NCBI GenBank assembly: GCA_016938795.1
Contig: JAFGTZ010000300.1
Location: forward strand, 1-14,429
Source of the DNA: Chromatiaceae bacterium
Lineage (GTDB): Bacteria; Pseudomonadota; Gammaproteobacteria; Chromatiales; Chromatiaceae
Length of the DNA: 14,429 nt
Reading direction: 5' to 3'
Below the pieces are notes generated by a model. The model ran no database searches, had not been told where the DNA came from, and saw only the letters and a program-made list of their open reading frames with translations. The translations under genes and the position numbers were made by a program. This document shows, piece by piece, positions 1 to 7,778 of this stretch; the stretch's first letter is position 1; every line of letters starts with the position of its first letter.

Positions 1-1158
<1,158 letters not shown>

Positions 1159-1228
1159 AGGATAGCGAGGCTGATTGGATGGCGTCGGGGGCGTTTCAAA
1201 CCGGCGATGGCGGCGGCCCGAGACGAAG

Positions 1229-1252
1229 GCGCCACGACAGAGGTCGTGGCGC
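1229..1252. other. Perfect 10-bp hairpin in the smg-topA gap
   Basis: Arms 1229-1238 and 1243-1252 (gcgccacgac / gtcgtggcgc) are perfectly complementary around a 4-base loop. On the minus strand it lies downstream of the smg stop and about 70 bases before the topA start. Only a weak T-containing stretch (cttcgtct) follows it on that strand, so it is not a canonical intrinsic terminator. It could be a weak terminator or attenuator, or a structured topA leader. Confidence 0.55.
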
Positions 1253-1290
1253 GAATCCTCGGCGCAGCCCCCGGACTTCTTTTCCTTGCT

Positions 1291-1321
1291 AGGGTAAACC
1301 CAAGGCTCAAGGTCGCGTCAA
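1291..1321 (-). promoter_or_regulatory. Possible topA promoter with long (19-bp) spacer
   Basis: Read on the minus strand, TTGACG (1321-1316, five of six bases of the -35 consensus) is followed after 19 bases by TACCCT (1296-1291, a weak -10). It sits just after the smg stop and would give topA a leader of about 125 bases containing the hairpin at 1229-1252. A CCTTG/CAAGG inverted pair (1284-1288 and 1301-1305) overlaps the -10. A 19-bp spacer with a dyad recalls MerR-family promoters, but the match is weak. This is a candidate by eye only. Confidence 0.25.
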
Positions 1322-1324
1322 GGT

Positions 1325-1801
1325 TCAGTGAAGGTAGGTCACGGCCTCGCTATAGACCAGCTCCTCCATCTGACTGAAGGCATCCTCGCGGCCCGGGCGG
1401 CTCATGAGCACCAGCAGCACCACCCACTTCACATCCTCGAGCGAGACCAGCGGATGGTCGATGGCCAGCAGGCGCTCGATCACCAGTTCGCGGCTGACCG
1501 GATCGAGAATGCCGCTCTGTTCGAGAAACAGCAGCAGGCCGCGCGCCTCCAGATCGAGCGTCTCGCACTCGTCTTCGGTATAGATCCGGAGCGAGCCGCC
1601 CCGGTCCTCCTGGTAGTGGGGGCGCTCGACCCCCTCGGCCAGCTCGTCGAGCCAGCGCAGGGCCTTCTCGATCTCGGCGTTGGTGAATCCGGCCTGAGAG
1701 AGTTCGTCCTCCAGGGTGCTTTGATCCACGGGAGGCTGTTCCTCGCCGTCCATGTAGTTCTCGTAGAGATAGATCAACACATCGACCATGTTTTCGTACA
1801 T
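1325..1801 (-). CDS. smg: Smg family protein (DUF494)
   Basis: The 158-residue product matches the Smg/DUF494 family in length (E. coli Smg is 157 residues) and in its N-terminus MYENMVDVLIYLYENYM. Its biochemical function is unknown. It is an acidic protein that looks largely helical, with no signal peptide or membrane segment, so it is probably cytoplasmic. A longer reading with 18 extra residues exists in frame. The ATG at 1801 is preferred because the family begins at MYENM and because a GAGG Shine-Dalgarno sequence lies 7 bases upstream. It sits between dprA (78 bp upstream) and topA (166 bp downstream), the usual dprA-smg-topA arrangement in gammaproteobacteria. That order suggests co-transcription but does not by itself reveal the role. 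Confidence 0.93.
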   Translation of the reverse strand: MYENMVDVLIYLYENYMDGEEQPPVDQSTLEDELSQAGFTNAEIEKALRWLDELAEGVERPHYQEDRGGSLRIYTEDECETLDLEARGLLLFLEQSGILDPVSRELVIERLLAIDHPLVSLEDVKWVVLLVLMSRPGREDAFSQMEELVYSEAVTYLH

Positions 1802-1820
1802 CAGCCAACCTCGCGGACGG

Positions 1821-1840
1821 CGCCAGCCTGCGGGCTGGCG
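1821..1840. other. Perfect 8-bp hairpin upstream of smg
   Basis: Arms cgccagcc (1821-1828) and ggctggcg (1833-1840) pair perfectly around a 4-base loop. The hairpin lies 20 bases upstream of the smg start, in the 78-bp dprA-smg gap. No T tract follows on the minus strand, so a terminator is unlikely. A second, looser pair (cgggcg 1845-1850 with cgcccg 1865-1870) lies beside it. It may be a processing or leader structure. Confidence 0.45.
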
Positions 1841-1879
1841 AATACGGGCGCCCACCGTGCGTGACGCCCGGCAGACCAG

Positions 1880-3001
1880 CTAGCCCAGACAACGGCTGTA
1901 GCGGCCTCCCGGAAGGGATGATACATGACCCTCAAGCTCCAGGACCACGAGCATCGAGACAATGTCGGCCGTGGACAGACCGGTGCGCTCGCCAAGTTCG
2001 TCCGCCGCCATGGGCTCGAAGCCCAGCGCCGCGAGCAGACGCGCCTGGTCGGCGTCCGGCGGCGTGCGGACCGAGGCCGTGACTGGCGCCCCGGATGACG
2101 CGGGCGTCTCATCCTCCTTGAGCGCGGCGCGTAGCTGCGGCACCAGCTCCTCCAGAATATCGAGCGGCTCCTCGACCAGGCGCGCCCCCTCGCGAATGAG
2201 CGCGTGACAGCCCCGGGCGAGCGGATTGCGGATGGATCCGGGCAGGGCGAAGACCTCGCGGCCCTGCTCCAGGGCCTGACGCGCGGTGATGAGCGAACCG
2301 CTGCGCAGCGCCGCCTCGGTGACCAGCACCCCCAGGCTGAGCCCGCTGATGATGCGATTGCGGCGCGGAAAGTGATAGGCCTGAGGCCCGCTGCCCAGCG
2401 CCAATTCGGTAATCAGCGCGCCCTGCTCGACGATGGCTCGCGCCAGATTGCGATTGCGGGGCGGATAGACGCGATCAGCGCCCGTACCCAGCACGGCCAG
2501 GGTGCGCCCCGCCTCCAGGGCGCCCGCATGAGCGGCCGCGTCGATCCCGGCGGCCAGACCACTGGTGATGACCAGACCGCGCTCGGCCAGGGCGCGCGCA
2601 AAGTAGCGCGTAACCTCATCGCCCGCTGATGAAGAATTGCGACTGCCAACCACGGCAATCTGCGGCTCGTTCAGAAGCGCGACATCACCACGCACATAGA
2701 GCAGAGGCGGGGGATCGGGAATCTCGGCCAGGCGCCGGGGATAGCGCGCATCGTCACGCGCCAGAATGTGGCAGTCGGGCTGCTCGGCCCAGGCCAGGGC
2801 GGCGTCGATCAGGGCCTGATCGGGCGCGCGCAGGGCGGCGATGGTGGCGGGCGCCAGACCGCGCTCGGCCAGCTCGGCGGCGGATTGCTCGAGCACGAGC
2901 GAGGCATTGCCATAGTGCGCGACCAGCCGCTCCAGGGTGCGCGGCCCCAGGCCCGGGGCCGCTTGCAGCGTCAGCCAGGCCGAGAGCGGGCTTGCGGGCA
3001 T
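1880..3001 (-). CDS. dprA: DNA-processing protein DprA (DNA protecting protein)
   Basis: DprA binds incoming single-stranded DNA in the cytoplasm during natural transformation and loads RecA on it. The 373-residue product has the full family layout: an N-terminal helical SAM/HhH-like region (about 1-75, including PGLGPRTLERL), the Rossmann-like DNA-binding core starting at IAVVGSR (GSR at 119-121) with GLAAGIDAAAH, the PRRNRIISGLS segment and a GSLITA motif, and a C-terminal winged-helix domain (about 310-373). An in-frame TTG at 3022 would add seven residues and overlap the stop of the upstream gene. The ATG at 3001 is preferred because AGGA lies 9 bases before it and MPASPLSAWL is a typical start. 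The upstream LysM gene ends 17 bases before this start, so the two are probably co-transcribed. The gene is intact. That fits transformability, but no other competence genes are in view. Confidence 0.95.
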   Translation of the reverse strand: MPASPLSAWLTLQAAPGLGPRTLERLVAHYGNASLVLEQSAAELAERGLAPATIAALRAPDQALIDAALAWAEQPDCHILARDDARYPRRLAEIPDPPPLLYVRGDVALLNEPQIAVVGSRNSSSAGDEVTRYFARALAERGLVITSGLAAGIDAAAHAGALEAGRTLAVLGTGADRVYPPRNRNLARAIVEQGALITELALGSGPQAYHFPRRNRIISGLSLGVLVTEAALRSGSLITARQALEQGREVFALPGSIRNPLARGCHALIREGARLVEEPLDILEELVPQLRAALKEDETPASSGAPVTASVRTPPDADQARLLAALGFEPMAADELGERTGLSTADIVSMLVVLELEGHVSSLPGGRYSRCLG

Positions 3002-3018
3002 GGTCAGACATCCTGCCG

Positions 3019-4251
3019 TCAAGAGGCGGGCGGCGCGAGCCGATCGCCAACCCCCATGGCGCGGGTGGCCTCCAGCACCAGGGCAAAACTCACCCGATCA
3101 AAGACCCGAAACACCATGAGCACCCCGGCGCGCTCGTAAGGCTTGAGATAGTGGCCACGATCGGGACGCACGTCGGCATGCAGAGGCACGGCCGCGTTGT
3201 CATGAGGCGCATCCTCGCGCCAGCCTCGGAAGGAGAAGTCACCGTACCAGAATTCGCTTGATAGCGGAGTCTCGTCGCGCCAGTTCCAGTCAAAGCTGCG
3301 CGCGCGTACCTGATCGCGCTCCTTGACGCCGCCCACGAAGACCTCGAAGAGATGACCGCTTTCGATCCCGTCGCGCTCGCCGCGATTGAGGATGACAACA
3401 TCGTATTGACCGATCTGCGAGACCCCGTTCATGACCGAGAGGATGCGCGCACGGCTGCCGTTCGGCGCGGGTCGGGGCAGGAAATTCTCCAGCGGCTGTT
3501 CGAGTTCGGCGGGAATGATGCGGTCACCGATGCCGACCTCACGCTCGGAGCGCGTGATGCGCAGCCGCGCCGGATCGCCCTGGCGTTCGAGCGCGGCGCT
3601 GGCCAGAAACTCGGCCTCGTAACCGAGCAGGTCGTTGCTGTCGGGGTCGCGCAGCGCATCGCCCGGGCGCACGATCTGATAACTGCCGCCCGCGCTGGCG
3701 CCAAGACGGCGCGCATAGACCGCATCGCCGCGCCCGGCCACGATATGCTCGTCGGGGAAACCCACCACATAGGCCGCGTGATCGAGCTGAGCGGAATCGG
3801 CCACGTAGGGCTGACTGAGAAAGGGCGCGATCGAGGCGATGGGGATGATGGGCACCTCATCCTTCAGCCCGGTGACGCGCGGCTTGGGGCTGAGCTTCAC
3901 CACTGGAATGTCGTCTGGAATGTCGTCGCGAGCGGATGCAGCCGGTGTGTTCGCGCCACCCCCGCGGATCAGGCTCAGGCTCGGCTCGCCCCCCGCCGTC
4001 GTCAACACCAGCACGTCGCCCGGATAGAGCTGCTCGGGATCGGGGCGCTCGGCGCTCGGCGCGAGCAGTTCATTCCAGCGCCAGGGATCGCGCAGAAAGC
4101 GCCCCGCCACCCCCCAGAGGGTATCGTCGGGACGTACGACATAGCGTTCCGGGGCATCCGGAAGCAATTCAGGAGCGGCCCCCGAGAGACTCGGCAGCAG
4201 GCCGCACGAGGTCAGGAACAGGAGTGCCAGGGTACGATTCGGAGCGCGCAT
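3019..4251 (-). CDS. Secreted LysM-domain protein upstream of dprA
   Basis: The 410-residue product begins with an export signal (MRAPNRTLALLFLTSCG...), followed by one LysM peptidoglycan-binding domain at about residues 37-83 (YVVRPDDTLWGVAGRFL ... LYPGDVLVL). The remaining ~320 residues carry no catalytic motif I recognise. They include a Pro/Asp-rich linker and a beta-rich C-terminal region (for example SQIGQYDVVILNRGERDGI). The ATG at 4251 is chosen because GGAGGA stands just before it and a signal peptide follows directly; an in-frame extension of 40 residues overlaps def and is unlikely. LTSC at residues 13-16 fits a lipobox, so it may be an outer-membrane lipoprotein; signal peptidase I cleavage after SLSGAA is the alternative. 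LysM proteins of this kind commonly sit next to dprA opposite def in gammaproteobacteria. Function: probably envelope or peptidoglycan binding, otherwise unknown. Confidence 0.88.
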   Translation of the reverse strand: MRAPNRTLALLFLTSCGLLPSLSGAAPELLPDAPERYVVRPDDTLWGVAGRFLRDPWRWNELLAPSAERPDPEQLYPGDVLVLTTAGGEPSLSLIRGGGANTPAASARDDIPDDIPVVKLSPKPRVTGLKDEVPIIPIASIAPFLSQPYVADSAQLDHAAYVVGFPDEHIVAGRGDAVYARRLGASAGGSYQIVRPGDALRDPDSNDLLGYEAEFLASAALERQGDPARLRITRSEREVGIGDRIIPAELEQPLENFLPRPAPNGSRARILSVMNGVSQIGQYDVVILNRGERDGIESGHLFEVFVGGVKERDQVRARSFDWNWRDETPLSSEFWYGDFSFRGWREDAPHDNAAVPLHADVRPDRGHYLKPYERAGVLMVFRVFDRVSFALVLEATRAMGVGDRLAPPAS

Positions 4252-4398
4252 GGTTCCTCCGCGGCAATCGAAACGGGATCCACCCGACCCCATTAGAGGG
4301 TATAGTAGTGAGCCAATAGAGTAGCGCACCCGGCGCGACTCCTTCCACCGATTAGCGTGATTCACAATCACCCGACAGATCCCCCCCTGATAGACGCC
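4252..4398. promoter_or_regulatory. Divergent promoter region between the LysM gene and def
   Basis: This 147-bp gap separates the minus-strand LysM-dprA-smg-topA series from the plus-strand def series and must hold promoters for both. Towards def, TATAGT at 4301-4306 matches five of six -10 bases. Towards the LysM gene, TCTAAT (4297-4292, minus) also matches five of six. Neither has a convincing -35 at 16-18 bp. The two -10 candidates nearly abut, so the two polymerases could interfere. A run of seven C (4381-4387) precedes the def start, which has no clear Shine-Dalgarno sequence. Confidence 0.4.
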
Positions 4399-4935
4399 AT
4401 GGCCAAGCTCGATATTCTCACCTTTCCCGATTCACGGCTGCGTCGCAAGGCCCAGCCGGTTGCCACGGTCGATGCCAGCATCCGGCAGCTCATCGACGAC
4501 ATGCTCGAAACCATGTACGCCGCGCCCGGCATCGGGCTGGCCGCCATCCAGGTCGGCGTGCAGCGCCGGGTGGTGGTCATCGACATCTCCGAACACCGCG
4601 ACGCGCCCCTCTGTCTGGTTAACCCCGAGATTCTCGCGCGCGAGGGCGAGGAGCAGATGGAAGAGGGCTGTCTCTCGGTGCCCGGCTTCTACGAGACCGT
4701 GACCCGCGCCGAGCGGGTGCGGGTGCGCGCGCTCGACCGCCACGGCCAGGCTCAGGAATTCGAGGCCGACGGACTGCTCGCGGTCTGCATTCAGCACGAG
4801 ATTGACCATCTCAACGGCAAGCTCTTTGTCGATCACATCTCGGCGCTCAAGCGCCAGCGCATTCGCCGCCGTCTTGAGAAAGACCAGCGCCATCATCAGG
4901 CGCCGCCGCGCGAAGCCCGACGCGGCGCCCTCTGA
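4399..4935 (+). CDS. def: Peptide deformylase
   Basis: Removes the formyl group from the N-terminal methionine of new proteins at the ribosome exit, using an active-site metal (Fe2+ in most bacteria). The 178-residue product has all three family motifs: GIGLAAIQVG with Gln51, EGCLSVPG with metal ligand Cys91, and HEIDHLNG with ligands His133 and His137 and catalytic Glu134. Length is close to the 169 residues of the E. coli enzyme; the extra residues are a basic, His/Arg-rich tail. The ATG at 4399 gives the usual N-terminus MAKLDILTFPD. A GTG at 4357 would add 14 atypical residues. No good Shine-Dalgarno sequence is visible before either start. fmt begins 2 bases after the stop, so the two are very probably co-translated. 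Confidence 0.97.
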   Translation: MAKLDILTFPDSRLRRKAQPVATVDASIRQLIDDMLETMYAAPGIGLAAIQVGVQRRVVVIDISEHRDAPLCLVNPEILAREGEEQMEEGCLSVPGFYETVTRAERVRVRALDRHGQAQEFEADGLLAVCIQHEIDHLNGKLFVDHISALKRQRIRRRLEKDQRHHQAPPREARRGAL

Positions 4936-4937
4936 CC

Positions 4938-5879
4938 ATGAAGGGATTGCGCCTCATCTTCGCCGGCACGCCCGAGTTTGCGGTGCCCACACTCGCGGCC
5001 CTGATCAACGCCGAGTGCGAGGTGCTCGGCGTCTACACCCAGCCCGACCGGCCCGCCGGACGCGGGCGCAAGCTCCAGGCCAGCCCGGTCAAGCAGCTGG
5101 CGCTGGAGCACGGGCTGCAGGTCTATCAGCCGCACAGCCTCAAGCGCGACCCCGAGGCGGTGGCCGAGCTGGCCGCGCTCGGCGCCGATCTCATGGTGGT
5201 GGTGGCCTATGGGCTGCTGCTGCCCGAGTCGGTGCTGGCGGCGCCGCGCCTTGGCTGCGTCAACGTCCATGCCTCGCTGCTGCCGCGCTGGCGCGGCGCC
5301 GCGCCCATCCAGCGCGCCCTGCTCGCGGGCGATGCCGACAGCGGCGTCTGCATCATGCGCATGGAGGCGGGGCTGGATACCGGCCCGGTCTATCATCGGC
5401 TCGTCACCCCCATTGGGCCGGACGAGACCGGCGCGAGCCTACATGACCGACTCGCCGCGCTCGGCGCCCAGGCCCTGATCGAGGCCCTGCCCGGCATCCT
5501 CTCGGGCGAGCACTGCCCCGAGCCCCAGGACGAACGCCTCGCCACCTATGCCCATAAGCTCAGCAAGGACGAGGCGCGCATCGACTGGCAGCGCCCCGCC
5601 ATCGAGATTGAGCGTCAGATCCGCGCCTTCGATCCCTGGCCGGTCGCCGAGACCCGGCTTGAGGGCGAGGTGCTGCGTCTGTGGGCGGCGCAAGCCGAGC
5701 CCGAGGCCCCGGCGCGCGCCGCCCCGGGTAGCGTGCTCGCCACCGGCAAGGCTGGCATCGAGGTGGCCACGGGCGCGGGGCGACTGCGCATCACGCGCCT
5801 GCAACCCGCCGGCAAGCGTCCCATGGCGGCAGCCGATTTTCTCAATGCGCGACGGCTCGATGGAGTCTGTTTTGACTAG
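4938..5879 (+). CDS. fmt: Methionyl-tRNA formyltransferase
   Basis: Transfers a formyl group from 10-formyltetrahydrofolate to initiator Met-tRNA, the step that peptide deformylase later reverses on the protein. The 313-residue product is of normal length (E. coli 315). The N-terminal domain starts with LRLIFAGTPEFAVPTL. The formyl-transfer site is seen in VNVHASLLPRWRGAAP (Asn109, His111) and LDTGP (Asp147). The C-terminal tRNA-binding domain follows from about residue 205 (AHKLSKDEARIDW...FDPWP). The start at 4938 lies 2 bases after the def stop. The end overlaps the preferred rsmB start by 20 bases, so def, fmt and rsmB form a tight translational unit. Confidence 0.97.
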   Translation: MKGLRLIFAGTPEFAVPTLAALINAECEVLGVYTQPDRPAGRGRKLQASPVKQLALEHGLQVYQPHSLKRDPEAVAELAALGADLMVVVAYGLLLPESVLAAPRLGCVNVHASLLPRWRGAAPIQRALLAGDADSGVCIMRMEAGLDTGPVYHRLVTPIGPDETGASLHDRLAALGAQALIEALPGILSGEHCPEPQDERLATYAHKLSKDEARIDWQRPAIEIERQIRAFDPWPVAETRLEGEVLRLWAAQAEPEAPARAAPGSVLATGKAGIEVATGAGRLRITRLQPAGKRPMAAADFLNARRLDGVCFD

Positions 5880-7206
5880 GGCAGAGGCCCGCGCGGCGCC
5901 CGGGGCGGCAGCCCGCGCCGCCGCCGCCCGGATGCTCTCACAGGTGCGCGACCGGGGTCAGTCGCTCACGCGCGTGCTCCAGCGCGAGCGTCTGCCCGAG
6001 CCAGCCGCCGATCGCGCCCTGACCCAAGAGCTGGTGTATGGCGCGCTGCGCGCCCTGCCGCGTCTGGAGGCGCTCGCCCGCCTGCTGCTGCATCGCCCGC
6101 TGCCGCGCGCCGAGCGCGAACTCCAGGCGCTCATCCTCATCGGGCTGCAACAGCTCACCGCCACCCGCACCCCGCCCCATGCGGCGGTTGCCGCCACGGT
6201 CGAGGCCAGCCGTCTGCTCGGGCGCGCCAACAAGGCCGGGCTTGTCAACGCGCTGCTGCGCCGCTTTCTGCGCGAGCGCGAGACCCTGCTTGCCGAGGTG
6301 GACCAACGCCCCGAGGTGCGCTGGCCGCTGCCGCCCTGGCTGCTCGACAGCCTGCGCCGCGACTGGCCCGAGGACTGGGAGGCGCTGGTCGAGGCGAGCG
6401 ACGCCCATCCGCCCATGTGTCTGCGCGTCAACCGCACCCGGCTCGCACGCGAGGACTATGGCGCGCAGCTGGAGGCCGCTGGCCTGGCCGCGCAGCCCAT
6501 TCCTGGCTGCCCGGCAGGACTGCGCCTCGAACGCCCCTGCCCCACCCGCGAGCTGCCCGGCCATGCCGAGGGTCTGGTCTCGGTGCAGGATGGCGGCGCC
6601 CAGCTCGCCGCCGAACTGCTCGACGCGCGCCCCGGGATGCGGGTGCTCGACGCCTGCGCCGCGCCGGGCGGCAAGACGGCGGCCATGCTGGAGCGCGCCG
6701 GTGGTCAACTCGACCTGGTCGCACTCGATCAGGACGCCGAGCGTCTCCAGGCGGTGCATGACACCCTCGCCCGACTGGCGCTAAACGCGCGCCTCATCGC
6801 CGCCGATGCCGCCCGCCCCGACCCTAACTGGAGCACGCCACCCTTCGCGCGCATCCTGCTTGATGCGCCCTGCTCGGCCACCGGCGTTATCCGTCGTCAT
6901 CCCGACATCAAATGGCTGCGCCGCGCCGAGGACATCCCGGCGCTGTGCGACCAACAGGCGCGCCTGCTCGATGCACTCTGGCCACTGCTCGAACCCGGCG
7001 GGCGCCTGCTCTACGCCACCTGTTCGCTGCTCGCCGCCGAGAACCAGGCGCAGATCGCCGCCTTTCTCGCGCGCACCCCCGAGGCGCGTGAGTGTCCGCT
7101 CAATCCGCCCGAGGCGCGCCACCGCGCGCCTGGCTATCAACTGCTGCCGAGCACCGGCGGGAGCGACGGCTTTTATTACGCGCTGCTTGAAAAGGCCGAG
7201 CGATGA
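5860..7206 (+). CDS. rsmB: 16S rRNA (cytosine-967-C5)-methyltransferase
   Basis: SAM-dependent methyltransferase of the Sun/Fmu family that makes m5C967 in 16S rRNA. The 448-residue product has an N-terminal NusB-like RNA-binding domain (about 15-150, with LVYGALR and ANKAGLVNALLRRFL) and a C-terminal Rossmann methyltransferase domain. The SAM-binding motif VLDACAAPGGKT starts near residue 262. The two family cysteines are in DAPCSATGVIRRHPDIKW (Cys338) and YATCSLL (Cys388), both 13 residues beyond E. coli Cys325 and Cys375. The start is uncertain. ATG at 5860 overlaps fmt by 20 bases but has no clear Shine-Dalgarno sequence; a TTG at 5872, four codons on, has GGAG 6 bases upstream and may be the true start. 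The stop shares ATGA with the next gene. Confidence 0.95.
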   Translation: MESVLTRAEARAAPGAAARAAAARMLSQVRDRGQSLTRVLQRERLPEPAADRALTQELVYGALRALPRLEALARLLLHRPLPRAERELQALILIGLQQLTATRTPPHAAVAATVEASRLLGRANKAGLVNALLRRFLRERETLLAEVDQRPEVRWPLPPWLLDSLRRDWPEDWEALVEASDAHPPMCLRVNRTRLAREDYGAQLEAAGLAAQPIPGCPAGLRLERPCPTRELPGHAEGLVSVQDGGAQLAAELLDARPGMRVLDACAAPGGKTAAMLERAGGQLDLVALDQDAERLQAVHDTLARLALNARLIAADAARPDPNWSTPPFARILLDAPCSATGVIRRHPDIKWLRRAEDIPALCDQQARLLDALWPLLEPGGRLLYATCSLLAAENQAQIAAFLARTPEARECPLNPPEARHRAPGYQLLPSTGGSDGFYYALLEKAER

Positions 7207-7778
7207 GAGAGGCCCCACGCCTCATCGGCTGGCTGCTGACCGGCCTGAGCCTGCTGCTTTTCTGCATCGGCCCGGCGGCGGCGGATCATGACTTCGAGGT
7301 GCGCCGCGTCGAGACCCAGCTCGGCGCCGATGGTCGCTACCGGCTCGACGCCCACATCGACTACGACTTCAGCCCCGAGGCACTGGAGGCGCTCGAACAC
7401 GGTGTGCCGCTCACGGTGCTTGTCCATCTTCAGGTGCGCCGCGCAGGCGCCTGGATCTGGGAAGACAGCCTGCTCGACACCCAGCTGCGCCGGACCATCC
7501 GCTACAAGCCGCTCTCCGAGCGCTACGAGGTCTCGCGCCTTGCCGAACGCACGGAGCGCAGCTTCGTCTCGCGCGAAGCGGCGCTGCGCGCGCTCGGCCA
7601 GATCGAGGATCTTGATCTCTTCCCCGCCGAGCGGCTCGATGCGGCGCTTGACTACGAGGTCCAGCTCAAGACCGAACTCGACATCGAGGAGTTGCCCCTG
7701 CCGTTGCGCCCCATGGCCTATCTCAAGCCTTCCTGGAAGCTCTCCAGCGGATGGACCAAGTGGCCGCTCAACCCCTGA
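7203..7778 (+). CDS. Secreted DUF4390 protein
   Basis: The 191-residue product starts with a clear signal peptide (MREAPRLIGWLLTGLSLLLF...) with likely cleavage after Ala-Ala-Ala at about residue 27, so the mature protein should be periplasmic or membrane-associated. The rest resembles the DUF4390 family: a beta-rich body with a YRLDAHIDYDF stretch, RYKPLSERYEV, and the closing SWKLSSGW. Function is unknown and no catalytic motif is visible. The start overlaps the rsmB stop (ATGA) and the end overlaps ntrY by 28 bases. A DUF4390 gene directly before ntrYX is a recurring arrangement in beta- and gammaproteobacteria as I recall it, which makes a role in the same envelope-signalling pathway plausible, though only by inference. 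Confidence 0.85.
   Translation: MREAPRLIGWLLTGLSLLLFCIGPAAADHDFEVRRVETQLGADGRYRLDAHIDYDFSPEALEALEHGVPLTVLVHLQVRRAGAWIWEDSLLDTQLRRTIRYKPLSERYEVSRLAERTERSFVSREAALRALGQIEDLDLFPAERLDAALDYEVQLKTELDIEELPLPLRPMAYLKPSWKLSSGWTKWPLNP

Noticed and set aside
1229..1252. Canonical Rho-independent terminator after smg
   Set aside because: The stem is perfect but no U-rich run follows it on the minus strand.
3352..4296. 314-codon plus-strand open frame opposite the LysM gene
   Set aside because: The minus-strand gene has a Shine-Dalgarno sequence, signal peptide and LysM domain; the plus frame has none of these.
4252..4371. 40-residue N-terminal extension of the LysM protein
   Set aside because: It would hide the signal peptide internally and overlap the alternative def start; the internal ATG at 4251 has a strong GGAGGA.
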